This document shows positions 1 through 10,079 of a stretch of 64,000 nt of DNA, piece by piece. A model generated the notes under the pieces. That model saw only the letters and a program-made list of their open reading frames with translations, was not told the origin of the DNA and made no database searches. The stretch is taken from NCBI GenBank assembly GCA_028583685.1, contig JAMXIF010000051.1, positions 51,105,637 through 51,169,636 on the forward strand. Reading direction: 5' to 3'. The position numbers and the translations under genes are program-made. This stretch comes from Petaurus breviceps papuanus (Eukaryota; Chordata; Mammalia; Diprotodontia; Petauridae). The stretch's first letter is position 1; each line of letters starts with the position of its first letter.

Positions 1-49
1 TGAACTTCTTTTTTTGGTGGGGGATGTCCAGGCTTCTGATTTCCTTTTA

Positions 50-316
50 GGGGTAGCTGGTAGCACAGTGAATAGAATGCTGAGCTTGGAGTCAAGAACA
101 TGAATTCAAATCCAGCTTCAGATATTTACTACTAGCTGTGACCAGGGGAAAGTCACTTAACCTATTTGTCTCAGTTTCTTCAACTGTAAAATGGATATAA
201 ATAATAGATCCTACCATACAGAGTTGTTGTGAGGTTTAAATGAGATAATATTAGTAAAAGTGCTTAGCAAAATGTCTGGCATACAGTTGGTGCTTAATAA
301 ATGTTCATTCCCTTCC
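50..316 (+). mobile_element. CORE-SINE (MIR/Mar type), full length with L2-like tail
   Basis: It has a tRNA-like head (gcacagtgaatagaatgc, ttcaaatccagc), a CORE region (ctagctgtgacc, agtcacttaacct, ctgtaaaatgg) and a tail (gcttagcaaaatgtctggca, gtgcttaataaatg) of the kind shared with L2 LINEs. All modules are present in order, so the copy is essentially complete. Divergence suggests it is old. Confidence 0.85.
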
Positions 317-829
317 CACCCAGCCTCCCCAATTCCACTGAATCAGATATGTAATTATAATAATAATTTGCACTTGTAATAATGTAAAAATTTGTCTTAC
401 AAAGTTGCTTGGACAAATAGCAGCTAAGTCCTTTGTTTGAAGTTACCAGCTAGCATGCTTAAGGTTCAGACCAATCTTCTGGACATTAAGGTACAGCCAA
501 CACCCTCTATGTACTCTTCCATGTTGCTATTTTGCTTAGGTTGATATTAAATTCATTTGCATTTCTCCAGGATACCATAGCATGCTGTGGGATGAATAGC
601 CCAGGAGAAGTCTGAGTAGCCAAAGGAAAGGCAGGATTCCCTTCAGATAAGTCATAACACAGCTTATCTATTGGAGACAACAGTACATTTTTACATGCCC
701 TCATTCAAATGCCAGGGTTCTCTTCTCATCTTTAGTGTCTCCTCAGCACAAAGAACAAAAGCTCCTCCAACCATAATGCTGAACATTGTGCCTCCCTCCA
801 CTTCACCTGTAAAATCTATATGACACAGA
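317..829. other. Non-repetitive intronic stretch
   Basis: AT-rich sequence with a short (TAA)n-like run near 354-366. I recognise no repeat and no coding signal. A 65-codon open frame at 507-704 has no recognisable domain. Confidence 0.5.
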
Positions 830-843
830 AGTGGAATAAATGA
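830..843. repeat. Target-site duplication, left (SINE dimer 1)
   Basis: agtggaataaatga, repeated exactly at 1148-1161. Confidence 0.9.
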
Positions 844-1147
844 GGGGCAGCCAGGTAGCACAGTGAGTAAGAGCACCAGCTCCAGTGTCAGGATGACCTG
901 GGGATCGAATCCCGGGCTCAGACACTTAGCACCCACCCAGAAACACCTGGCCATGTAACCTTGAGCATGTTACTTAACCCCAATTTCTTAGGGGCAGCCA
1001 GGTGCCTCAGTGAGTAAGAGTACTGGCTCCAGTGTCAGGATGACCTGGGGATCAAATCTGGGCTCAGATACATAGCACCAAACCCAGAAATAACTGGCCA
1101 TGTAACCTTGAGCAAGTTACTTAACCCCGATTGCTTTAAAAAAAAAA
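844..1147 (+). mobile_element. Dimeric SINE, copy 1 (units 844-990 and 991-1147)
   Basis: Two head-to-tail copies of the same tRNA-related SINE (ggggcagccaggt, gagtaagagcac, a B-box-like gggatcgaatcccggg, tgtaaccttgagca, ttacttaacccc). One 14-bp duplication flanks the pair, with none between the units, so they were inserted as one unit. The left unit is 147 bp and ends ttctta without a poly(A). The right unit ends in an A-run. The left unit reads gcacccacccagaaacacc. The right reads gcaccaaacccagaaataac. The same differences recur in the dimers at 44730 and 55633. Confidence 0.9.
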
Positions 1148-1161
1148 AGTGGAATAAATGA
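1148..1161. repeat. Target-site duplication, right (SINE dimer 1)
   Basis: Exact copy of 830-843. Its first A overlaps the SINE's poly(A). Confidence 0.9.
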
Positions 1162-1289
1162 AATCAACATCTTTCAAAGTCCAAGGGTTGTGGCCAACAC
1201 TTTTATCTCAGATTTGAATCTGGCTTTCTGATGTCAAGGATTGCTAAATGTATTAATTATAGCAGATGTCTAGAGGCATCTGCATCTGG

Positions 1290-1500
1290 ACTGAAGTAGT
1301 GAGCAAAGCTCAGAGTCAGGAAGACCCATCCCTGCCACAAATTGGCTATGTGACCCTGAGCAAGTCAGTTAATATCATCATGTCCCAAGATGCTTCTCAG
1401 ATTTTTCAGTTGCAAAGTTGAAAAGATTTACATTAATAATGGGAGTTTTCTGTTTGGTAGTTTCTACACCAATGAAATCACAGGTTTGATTGAGAAAAAA
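1290..1500 (+). mobile_element. Degraded CORE-SINE, possibly with the aaatcacaggt tail
   Basis: A CORE-like part (tatgtgaccctgagcaagtc) at about 1345 and a tail-like part (caccaatgaaatcacaggtt) at about 1470 occur in the expected order, separated by poorly matching sequence. The same tail is seen at 8950 and 54930. Confidence 0.5.
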
Positions 1501-1689
1501 AATAGCACAGGTATTCATCAGAATACTTTTATCTCCAGAGCATGAAAGAAACTGGACTGACCCCAAAACACAGAGAACTGTCCTTCATATAAGGAGGGAA
1601 TTAGAGAAATATTGAATGCTTTGAAGTGGAATGAGGGTGGAAAAAAGAGCTAGAGAATATTAACAAGAAAACCTTTTAGGAAGACACAT

Positions 1690-2065
1690 AAAAAGAAACT
1701 ATTTAATTCATTCAATTAAAATTAGAAAAGAATCAATTAACTGGGGAGGAAGGAAGAGGGGAAGAAAATCTTTGCAGCAAACTTCCCTGATAAAGGTCTG
1801 ATATTCATAGAATATTGCTTCAAACATAGAAAAACAAGAGCCATTCCCCAAGAGATAAATGATCAAAGGGTTTGAACAGTCAGTTTTCAACAGAAGAAAT
1901 AGAAGCTGTTATAAACCATATGAAAAATTCTCCAAAATTTTTTAACTATTTCCCCTCCCAAATCACTAAACTGTGTATGTTTTTTGACTCAATAATACCA
2001 CTACTAGGTATATTCCAAAGAGATCAAAGAAATAGGGAAAGGACCTAATCATATTTACAAAATGA
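1690..2065 (+). mobile_element. Old L1 fragment (ORF2 C-terminal part)
   Basis: It aligns by eye with the in-window L1. 1740-1925 matches 29690-29890 (ccattccccaagagataaat, agggtttgaacagtcagttt). 1985-2065 matches about 30105-30195 (caataataccactactaggt, atattccaaagagat). About 200 bases of the element are missing between the two blocks. No useful frame remains. Divergence marks it as much older than the L1 at 24574. Confidence 0.75.
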
Positions 2066-2930
2066 TATTGGCAAACTAAATTCAATCTTTCTTGAACCTC
2101 TCTGCAGTGTTTGATTCTGTCAAGCAGCCCCTCTTATGAGAAGTCTCTCCTCCCTTGCTTTTATTGACACTTTTTTTTCATGGTTCTCTTCCTACCTGAC
2201 TGATTAACCCTTTTTGGTCTCTTTTACAGGATCATAATCCATTTCTCACCCTTGATATGAGGCCATGTCAAAGTACACCATGTTGGGATCTCTGCAAACT
2301 CTTTCTACACTTTCTTAGTAATTTCATGACCTCTCATGGATCAAATTGTAATTACACATGAACCGCAAATATACATATTCATCTGTAATCTTTCCTAAGC
2401 TCTGGTCCCATATCTCTAGCTGCCTGTTAGACACTTCCTCTTAGTTATCCTTGAGGCATCTGGAATTTAGCATGTTCAAAATAGAACTCAGTCATTTTTG
2501 CCCTAAACCCACTCCTTCTCTAGCCTACACTCTGCTCTCACACATGATGACATTTCATCTCTTGTCTCAAGGTGCTTGTTCTGTCTATCTCCCATGTCTA
2601 GAATGCTCTCCATACTCACCCTTTGGAAGATTTGGAATTCCTAGCTTTCATCAAGGTTTAACTCAAGTGCCAACTCCTTCTTCCAAAATCCTCTCCTATG
2701 TCCCCCAGGTGTTAGGGTTGCTGTCCAGTCCTAACTTTGCTTTTTATTTATTGTTTTATTTCATGTATATTTCCTATATCTATTTATCTCTGAAAATATT
2801 TTCTTCCCCCACTATAATGCAAGCTCTTCAAAGGCAGTGGCCATTTCACTTTTGCACCTGCATCCCTAATATGTCAGATGGTCTATTACCATGAAGTAGG
2901 AATTAATAAGTACTTAATGATTGATTATAT
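2066..2930 (+). mobile_element. L2 LINE, 3' portion
   Basis: Recognisable L2 3' landmarks are in order: ttcaaaatagaactcagtc (about 2475), the cysteine/serine-rich C-terminal coding remnant (tgctctccatactcaccctt, ccaactccttcttcc), then the 3' UTR (ataatgcaagctcttcaaag, aataagtacttaatgattga). An open frame at 2451-2894 belongs to this relic and is not a host gene. It is ancient. Confidence 0.8.
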
Positions 2931-2964
2931 CCATGGATCTTTTTGAAAGAATAAAAAAATACAG

Positions 2965-3125
2965 ATGTTTAACATCATTAGGTTTGGAGTTAGAGGACTT
3001 CAGTTCAAATTCTACCAGCGTGACCTTAAGTGAGTCAATGCATTCAGTCTCCTTTTCCTATCTGTAAAATATGAGGGTCATTCCAGATCACCTTTAAGAT
3101 CTCTTCCTGTTCTAAGTCTGTATGA
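2965..3125 (+). mobile_element. CORE-SINE with CR1/L3-like tail
   Basis: Head (tttggagttagaggacttca, gttcaaattctacc), CORE (gtgaccttaagtgagtc, cctatctgtaaaat), then cattccagatcacctttaag, atctcttcctgttctaagtc, which resembles the tail of the CR1/L3 relic at 13371-13415. Confidence 0.7.
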
Positions 3126-3130
3126 TATCT

Positions 3131-5170
3131 CCTTTATATGGTAGGTGGTAGAATAATATTGCTAATCCATACCTCCTGCAATAAGTCCTCTGAGTTCATC
3201 TTAGAGAATGGAGTAAGTCTAAGACATCTCCACATAATGTGTTGTCTTATAACTCTAGCACCTGGTATTTTCCTATACATAAAATAAACAGATCTGATCT
3301 TTATGTCCCTGGAATTCTTAGAGATGAAGAACTCATGTAAATCAATCTCTAGCAAATAGTATTTCTAATTTATCTGATAGAGGAAGTTTACTTTTTATAC
3401 CCAGGGAAGTCCTTTAAGGGAACTCACCATGAATCCTATTAAATTGTCATAATTTTTCTTTCTTTAGGGTGGAAGCCAGATGAGCCCTGTCTGGAGAAGC
3501 ATCACCAGAGGTTAAATCTATCAAGATGAGTGGAATGCCTACAAATGAGCATTTTAAAAATCCGACCATTAATGTTGAGATTCAGTTGAATCACTCCCCA
3601 GGTCCATGGGAAGGGCAAAGACTTGCTCCTTTGAGAACCTCTGATGTGTGCATTTTCTCAGTGCATCTGAGTGGGGTCATGGGTCATGCTCTAAGAAGCT
3701 CTCCAAGGAATCTCCGTGTAACACTGTGATTTATTTTTTAATATTTCCACTCTGTCAAAGATAGATGTCTTTTGTAATTCTGAGTGGTAGATGCCATTCT
3801 TAAAGCTTTAAGAATTATACAAATCTCTGTATTCTGGGTCTCCCCACCCCCCCCTTTTGAAAAAAAATTCTCTGTGCCTCCTTTCATTGATTTCATCAGT
3901 GAGAGCAATCTATTTATTCAGAATGCAAGCCAGTTATAGCTTCTCACTCTGTGGGGTTTTGATCCATGTTTTCCATAAATAAATCCTTGTTAGAGGATGT
4001 ACCCAATATATTAGAAGCCTTGTCCTTTTCCATTATCTCAGGAGTATCCACAGTATCTTATTTCTGAAGGTTATCAATAATATTGGTAAGTTCTGGATGC
4101 CATAGGCTGCATTTTCTAGTCTTTTTTTCTTATTATTCTTATCTGTTTCCAACCATTTTTCTCCCCCCTCACTTTTCCCCCTGTGTTTTGTAGGTTTGCT
4201 TTTTTAGCCTCCAAGCCTTAGCAAGTTTATTTGATATCACATCTTCCTTTTCATTTATTACTTGTCTTCATCTCTTTTCTGTCTCTCAGATGCTTTCATC
4301 TTCCTCCTTGGCTGCTGAGAGCCCCCTCATGGCTTCTAGATTAAATCTCCCACTCTTGTCATTGTCCTCATCACTTTTCTTAATTAGATAATATCTGGGA
4401 CATGCTTTGAAGATGTAAAGGGCTGTACAATTGCTGAGTAAGATTGTTATTATGATCTGAAATCTTTACAAAATTCAGATTCCTCCTTCCTCTCTTGAAT
4501 TTTCTGGAACCTATGGCAGGGTGCAAAAAGGTGCAGGGGGTGGAGATTTAATGTCTGAATGGAAAATAGAAATATAGCCTCCCCTTTGCACATAATGCAG
4601 TGTCTGGCACATTGCAAACTCTTAATAAATGCTTATTTTCTTTCCTTTGGTCCTGTCCTGTCCATCAGTGGAAACGAATGCATATTCATGTGCAGCTCCT
4701 TTTCAGGAGCATAAACGGGGAATTTCTGAGAAATCAGGACAAAGGGCAGCAAGACTTGTCAGACAGCTTAGTCAGTAAAGGGTTGATTTCAAGTTATCAG
4801 GAAGCCTCTTTTTCTCTGTTTGATACTCTTTGGCAAATGAGATGTAATCTGAATCTGTTAATATGTGATAAGGGTATAACTATATTGGAAAAACTTCAGT
4901 AGGAGCCTGGGGACTTCGCATGAGAGCTCCATTCATTCTCCAACTTCTCTATGACTGGGCACAAGTGGCCTTGCTGTCACATATGGATGAGAGACCCAGC
5001 TGCACTGAAAATTCATAGGATTAATTCTTAGAACAGGCAAGGAAGTTCATAATCTTCCTCCTTTCTTTCAAACATAGTGAGACTCAGTCTTTTAACATTC
5101 TTCAACTTGTATCACTTTCTGCCTTAGAATTCCTCTGTAATCACTTGATTTAATCCAGGAGTTCCCATAT
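3131..5170. other. Mostly non-repetitive intronic sequence
   Basis: It contains a C-run near 3844, a probable short MIR-like fragment at about 4380-4450, and a short L2-type tail at 4575-4645 (gtgtctggcacattgcaaac, cttaataaatgcttatt). A 100-codon open frame at 4600-4902 starts inside that tail and shows no domain or splice structure. Confidence 0.5.
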
Positions 5171-5174
5171 TTTC

Positions 5175-5416
5175 CTTCCTGTTATTGATCAGTTGTGTCC
5201 AACTCTCATGACTCCCATTTGGGTTTTGCTTGGCAAAATAATGGAGTGAATTACCATTTCCTTCTCCAGCTCATTTTACAGATGATGACATTGAGGCAAG
5301 CAGGGTGAAGCAACTTACTCAGGGTCACACACCTAGCAAGTGTCTGAGGTCAGATTTGAACTCAGCAAGGTGAGTCTTCCTGGTTCTCTATTCACTGAGC
5401 CACCTAGCTAACCTGT
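5175..5416 (-). mobile_element. Mar1-like CORE-SINE with RTE/BovB-type tail
   Basis: On the minus strand it has a head (cttcctggttctctattcactgagcc in plus-strand order at its right end), a CORE (agggtcacacacctagca), and a 3' tail (left end) of gagaaggaaatggtaattc then atgggagtcatgagagt. The tail resembles the end of BovB/RTE LINEs (aagagtcggacacgactga). It is nearly full length. Confidence 0.75.
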
Positions 5417-5859
5417 GTTTTCCTTAGTATCATTTTTATATCCTTATTCAGGGATTCCATAGATGGTATTTCACTTTCTTTGATGAAGAAAATGCTTTCT
5501 GGTGGATATTTTTATAGATTCTTTCCATTTTAAATCATCTTTCACCTTTCATCCTTAAATGCTCTCAGAATGACATAATTTACTTGAGTCTTTCTTGAGC
5601 CTGGTTTTGATCATAAGGTCCAGCTTCTATTTGCTTAGCTCTATAGCTTTCTAACATGGCATCATTGAAATTGGGGACCATGAACTCAGAAAAGTTTTGT
5701 TCATTCATTCAAAATTCAGCAAAATGATATGAAATGTTTACTGTGAACAGAATACCCTGCTTAGTTCTATTGGAGATATGAAGAGAAATAAGTTCCTACT
5801 CTTAGGTTCTTAAGAGTTTAAGGAATTCTTATTTCCCAACAATGTTACAAAAGTTCCCT

Positions 5860-5915
5860 CTGAGTTTGCCTCCCAGTGCTTAATAAATGTTTGTTGATTG
5901 ACTGATCGATCTAGT
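5860..5915 (+). mobile_element. L2-type 3' tail fragment
   Basis: cagtgcttaataaatgtttg followed by ttgattgactgat is the typical L2/MIR 3' end. Confidence 0.65.
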
Positions 5916-5964
5916 CCAGCTTCCACTGATGTTTAAATGACTTACTTGGAAGGTTACCCAAGTG

Positions 5965-6085
5965 GTGGGAGCCTGTAAATCACCTCTCTGGGCCTAAATT
6001 TTCTCATTTATAAAATGAGGGGAGTTCGATGAGATGAATGGAAAGTTCCTACTGTCTAAATGATGATCCTGTTATTATTTGTGAT
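5965..6085 (+). mobile_element. CORE-SINE fragment
   Basis: acctctctgggcctaaattt, tctcatttataaaatgaggg and the following pyrimidine/purine-balanced tail match the second half of a CORE-SINE. Confidence 0.65.
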
Positions 6086-6099
6086 GGTTTAGGGGGATT

Positions 6100-6480
6100 A
6101 CATTTGTTCCTCATGCAATGTGTTAGAGTGATTGTGGGCAGTTGGCTGCTGCCCAAGCTAGGACAAATGCAGGAGCTGCTGAAAAGCTGGAGATTTTTGC
6201 GGAACGTTTAAGAAGGATATGAAAGTCAAGTTTGCGGCAATGCGCTTGATGAAAATTAATGCTTTCTGTTTGTACTGTCTAGGCATGGGAAAATGCCAAT
6301 AGGAAAATAAGTGGTTATCTTTCATCAGCTGCCTCAGACCTTTCCCATTACACATTGAAGCTTCAGCAGTTCTGCCTCCCAGATTTATGCAGCTCCCCCT
6401 GAATCAGGAAGAAGCTGAGGTGTAGGACTCAGTTCCAGTGGTTCTAATGTATACCAGGAAAAAAGAAGTTATGGAATTTA
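6100..6480. other. Repeat-free island, candidate conserved non-coding element
   Basis: No repeat module is recognised. Base composition is mixed, and several CpGs are retained (gcggaacg, tgcggcaatgcgc), which is uncommon in the surrounding decayed DNA. A 65-codon minus frame here has no known motif. An intronic enhancer is possible but unproven. Confidence 0.35.
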
Positions 6481-6715
6481 TTAAAATGCAGAAGTAAAGA
6501 TCTGAAAGCACTGGGTACCTTCATGGGGATAAACATAAAAACAAACATTCTAGAGGAATGCAAAGAAAAGGTCTCTGAGGAAGACAAGTGTCATTCAATA
6601 GACCCAGCCAAGTTTTTGGAGGGTGATCACTTCACAGCGAAGGCAATGATAAGGGCTCACATTCATTTCCATAGCTAGACATTGAGGATACAAGAATGAA
6701 GTTGTCCTTTCCCTC

Positions 6716-6732
6716 AAAGAACTTCTATTTTA
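6716..6732. repeat. Target-site duplication, left
   Basis: aaagaacttctatttta, matched at 6922-6938 by aaagaacttttattata (two differences). Confidence 0.8.
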
Positions 6733-6921
6733 GGGTGGCTAGGTGGTGCAGTGAATAGAGCACTGGTCCTGAAGTCAGGAGGACCTGAGTTCAAATCAGG
6801 TCTCAGACACTTAACAAACACACACACACACACACACACACAAACTAGCCATGTGACCTTGGGTAAGTCACTTAACCCCAATTGCCCTCCAAAAAGCAAA
6901 AAAAAAAAAGAAAAGAAAAAA
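6733..6921 (+). mobile_element. Short young SINE (gggtggctaggtgg type) with internal (CA)n
   Basis: tRNA-like head (gtgcagtgaatagagcact, gagttcaaatca), CORE remnant (tagccatgtgaccttgggta, agtcacttaaccccaattgc) and a long A-rich tail, flanked by a duplication. A (CA)n run of about 14 units (6815-6842) sits inside the element, where relatives read cttaacacttactagc. Confidence 0.9.
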
Positions 6922-6938
6922 AAAGAACTTTTATTATA
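6922..6938. repeat. Target-site duplication, right
   Basis: Partner of 6716-6732, 15 of 17 positions identical. Confidence 0.8.
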
Positions 6939-6959
6939 GTGGGTGGGGTAGGAAAGAAT

Positions 6960-7180
6960 GATGTCCAGTCATTTTTTAGTCATGTCCAACTCTTTGTGAC
7001 CCCATTTGGGGTTTTCTTGGCAAAAATAGTGAAGAATCTTGCCATTTCCTTCTCCAGCTCATTTTACAGATGACAACACTGAGGAAAACAGGGTTAAGAG
7101 ACTTGCCCAGGGTCACATAGCTTGTAAGAATCTGAGGCCAAATTTGAACTCAAGAAGGTGAGTTTTTCTGTTCCACTCAA
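6960..7180 (-). mobile_element. Mar1-like CORE-SINE with RTE/BovB-type tail
   Basis: In plus order: tagtcatgtccaactctttg, gaccccatttggggttttct, tggcaaaaatag, ccatttccttctccagctca, then an antisense CORE (cttgcccagggtcacatagc) and antisense head (aatttgaactcaag). Confidence 0.8.
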
Positions 7181-7554
7181 TTAAAGTCAGTCAAAATAAT
7201 TGGGACGAGGTCACTAACAATTGGGGAATGGAACAAAGACTCCCTAAAGAAAGTAAACTCAGGGTGTCCAAAGACAGCAATGAGGAAAGAGAGCTTTCCA
7301 AGAATGGGAATGACCTACACAAGGACAAGAGGCAGGGGAGGAAGTAGAATGTTGTGTGTGGGGAACAGCAAGTTGGCCATTTTGCCCCAACACAGATAAC
7401 AAAGTGATTTTCTATAAATGCTTATTTGACCACAACATTCCCCCCTCCCTCCTCAGTTAACTTGAGTGGGCTACTTTTTTCCTATAGGATAAAATATAAA
7501 CACTTTTCTTTAGTAAATACAATTATTTTTATTTGACTATTTTTTTACATTTTT
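7181..7554. other. Unassigned intronic sequence
   Basis: Purine-rich stretch to about 7340, then AT-rich DNA. The first part may belong to an old repeat, but I recognise no landmark. Confidence 0.4.
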
Positions 7555-7805
7555 TCTGGACTTAATAATAAAAACAGCATTTGTATTATACTTTAAGATT
7601 TAGAAAGCACTATAAATATCTCATTTGGGTCTCACAACAACTTTGTAAGGTAGATAATATTATTACTCTTATTTTACAGATGAGGAAACTGAGGCAGAAA
7701 GTTAAAGTGATTTGTCCAGGACCACACAGCTTGTAACTTTCTGAGGTGGTAATTGAACTCAGGTTTTCCTGATTTCAAGGCCAGCCCTAAGAACATGTGG
7801 CCTCT
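7555..7805 (-). mobile_element. CORE-SINE (MIR-like), nearly complete
   Basis: Antisense MIR order: agatttagaaagcactataa, ggtctcacaacaactttg, tattttacagatgaggaaac, tgaggcagaaagtta, accacacagcttgtaa, then antisense head (ttgaactcaggttttcct). Confidence 0.8.
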
Positions 7806-7824
7806 CCCACAAGTACATGTAAGC

Positions 7825-7925
7825 TTCTTAGTGGGGGGATTGTTTCAGTTTTGTCCTTGTATATCCAGACCCTGGTATATTTCCCAACACATAATAAGCA
7901 TTTAACAAATATTTATTGATGGATA
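7825..7925 (+). mobile_element. L2-type 3' tail fragment
   Basis: agcttcttagtggggggatt, ccttgtatatccagaccct, cacataataagcatttaaca, aatatttattgatgg: the 3' UTR of an L2-like element. Confidence 0.65.
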
Positions 7926-7929
7926 GGTT

Positions 7930-8300
7930 AAAAGTTTTAGGTGACCAAACTGAAATAATAGGTAGGAGATAGCTTAGTAAGGGCTTTAGCTGCCAAACAG
8001 AGAAATGTATATTTTTCCTTGAGAGAGACTGATGTTTTAGGGGGCTCGGGAGTAACATGGTCAGATTATTCCTGACCCCATTTTAGGTTTTCTTGGGAAA
8101 GATAGTGGTTTGACATTTCCTTCCCAGTTCATTTTACAAATGAGGCAACTGAGGCAAACAGTTAAGTAACTTTAGGGATATTCCATTGCCAACCTTAGGA
8201 AGGATGAATTGGGAGAGGAGAGGCTGGGTGCAGAGCAACCAACTAGGAAGTTATTCTAAGAGTTCAGTGAGGAAGAGACTGATCTAGGGAGCTGGCTGTG
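7930..8300 (+). mobile_element. Old unnamed interspersed repeat interrupted by a Mar1 tail (8065-8176)
   Basis: ggctttagctgccaaacaga, ttagggggctcgggagtaac, atggtcagatt then, after the interruption, caaccaactaggaagttatt and cagtgaggaagagactga. These resemble segments at 34797-35215 and 43040-43960 and an old mammal-wide repeat I cannot name with confidence. The interruption is an antisense Mar1/BovB-tail piece (cctgaccccattttaggttt, ccttcccagttcattttaca). Confidence 0.5.
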
Positions 8301-8435
8301 TGAGAGAAGAGGAGCAGCTTATAAAAGAAAAGTTTTAGAGATAGACTCTAGCTATGGTACTGCCCTGCAGGACTACCTGTGTAGGAATTCTAATTACTGT
8401 CCCTGTGCCAATAATGCACATTCATTTCTATAATG

Positions 8436-8735
8436 GAAACAACAATGGATTTCAGGGTCAGAAGTCCTAAGTCTAGGGCACAGCTCTGCTACTTGATAAA
8501 GTAACATGTGTGATAATGGAAAGGATGTTCAACACGATATTAGGAAGTTTGGATGTTGTTACTTAGTACCTGTGTCCATGAATGAACTCCCTAATCTCTT
8601 TGAACCTCAGTATCATTCTCTGTAAAATGGGGATAATGATATTTATACAACCAATATTGCAGGATTTTTATGAGACTAAAAGGAAACAACAGAAGTAAGG
8701 TGCCTTATAAACCTTAATGTATGCATTACTGTCAA
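8436..8735 (+). mobile_element. CORE-SINE with interrupted or duplicated middle
   Basis: A head-like part (atggatttcagggtcagaag, cagctctgctacttg) and a later CORE plus tail (tttgaacctcagtatcattc, tctgtaaaatggggataatg, aaggtgccttataaacc) are separated by about 90 bp of other sequence. Confidence 0.65.
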
Positions 8736-8739
8736 CCCA

Positions 8740-8970
8740 GAGGTAGCTTGCTTTATGAGAGAATAGGCTAACCTTATAGCTGAGATGTCCTGGGTTCAAA
8801 TTCTACCCCTCACATATTTTATTTCTGTAATCATGGGCAAGTCACTTAACCCCTCAGTTCCCCAGGTAACTTTCTAGAAGATAAATGACCAATGAGTTGT
8901 CCACCTGCATTAGTGGAGGAAATTTCCTTATTGAGAGCTCTCTACACTAATAAAATCACATGTTAATATA
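8740..8970 (+). mobile_element. CORE-SINE with the (aaatcacaggt) tail type
   Basis: Head (gtcctgggttcaaattctac), CORE (atgggcaagtcacttaaccc), then a tail not derived from L2: ccacctgcattagtggagga, aatttccttattgagagctc, cactaataaaatcacatgt. The same architecture occurs at 54722-54955. Confidence 0.7.
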
Positions 8971-9384
8971 CAACTATTATTATTTTTTAGAGGCTAATTG
9001 AGATTTTCCCCTTTTCAGTATCAATATTCTCTCTTATGGAAATTACTGGCTTCTAGACATTATCTTGAGCTCTTAGGAGTTCATTTGTAATACAGGGGCA
9101 GAAAACTCCAACACTAAGTGTTTGAGAGTTGCCATTTTAACACAGTTGAATAGTAAAGCAACGGTTAACATTGGAAAAAGAAAACAAACCTCCAACTCCC
9201 ACAAAATAAAAAATCCATGGCTTATCATCTAATGCTAATATTTCGTGATAGCATTGGTGGATTAGATCAAGACTAGTAGAGATGTAAATGCAGAAAAATG
9301 GAGAACACATCCCTTAAAATATGTGTCCTGTGCATCAAAACCATTTCAAATCCTCTAAGGAATCATGATTTCTTTCTTTCCCAG

Positions 9385-9690
9385 AACTGCAGTCTCAGAA
9401 TTGGGAGGGACCTCAGAGAGAACCCAAATTAACCTACATAAACTTTATTTTGGATGTAATAGTAACAACAGCTAACATTTATGAGACATTTTAAAGTCTG
9501 CAAAAAGCTTCACATCCATTATCTAATTTGAGTTATTGCTATCATTTTCATTTTATATATAGGGAAATAGGGGAAGGTAGGTTAAGTGATTTGTCTAGGG
9601 TCATAAAACAAATCATCAACTATGGTAGGACTTAAACTCAGGTCTTCCTAACTCCAAGCCTAACACCCTATTCACAATTCCACTTAGCTG
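9385..9690 (-). mobile_element. CORE-SINE pieces (MIR type)
   Basis: A short fragment (cagaattgggagggacctca) precedes a nearly full antisense copy at about 9455-9690 (cagctaacatttatgagac, aagcttcacatccattatc, gtgatttgtctagggtca, ttaaactcaggtcttcctaa). Confidence 0.7.
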
Positions 9691-10079
9691 ACTCTGTTAA
9701 CTTTGAGGTCCCTTTGGGACATTCAAGTGGAGCTGTCCAGCAGGCCATTTAGCAAGGCAATTTTTCAAGCATGAGTTGTTAACCTCAATGCCCATTCATT
9801 GCTGAGGGATGCATTGGAGGGATGCCTGTGTGGGTAGGAGATCAAAAGTCCCCAAGTCAGTGAAGACTCTTACTCATGGACAGTAAGACTCTTAGAGAAA
9901 GGCTGAATGGACTTTTTAATTTTGCTTGTTTGTTTGTTTGGTCCTGCCTTCTGTTTCCTTTCCAGAAAGCATTACGGAAAGTGCTTGAGAACACACTAAT
10001 GATTTGGCTGCAGTCACTGTGTTGAAAATTGAAGTGATTTTTAAAATTATAGAACACAGTCATCTGGGCACTAGTGATG
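9691..10079. other. Unassigned intronic sequence
   Basis: No recognised repeat or gene. There is a short (GTTT)n run at about 9925-9940. A 68-codon minus frame at 9857-10063 looks like chance. Confidence 0.4.

Noticed and set aside
844-1147. tRNA-like A/B-box words as possible tRNA genes (here and in all young SINEs)
   Set aside because: The heads lack a tRNA cloverleaf, are followed by SINE bodies and A-tails, and are flanked by insertion duplications.
2451-2894. 147-codon plus-strand frame
   Set aside because: It coincides with the C-terminal and 3' UTR region of an L2 LINE. No splice sites or host-protein similarity.
4600-4902. 100-codon plus-strand frame
   Set aside because: It starts inside an L2-type tail and has no domain, splice context or poly(A) signal that I can support.
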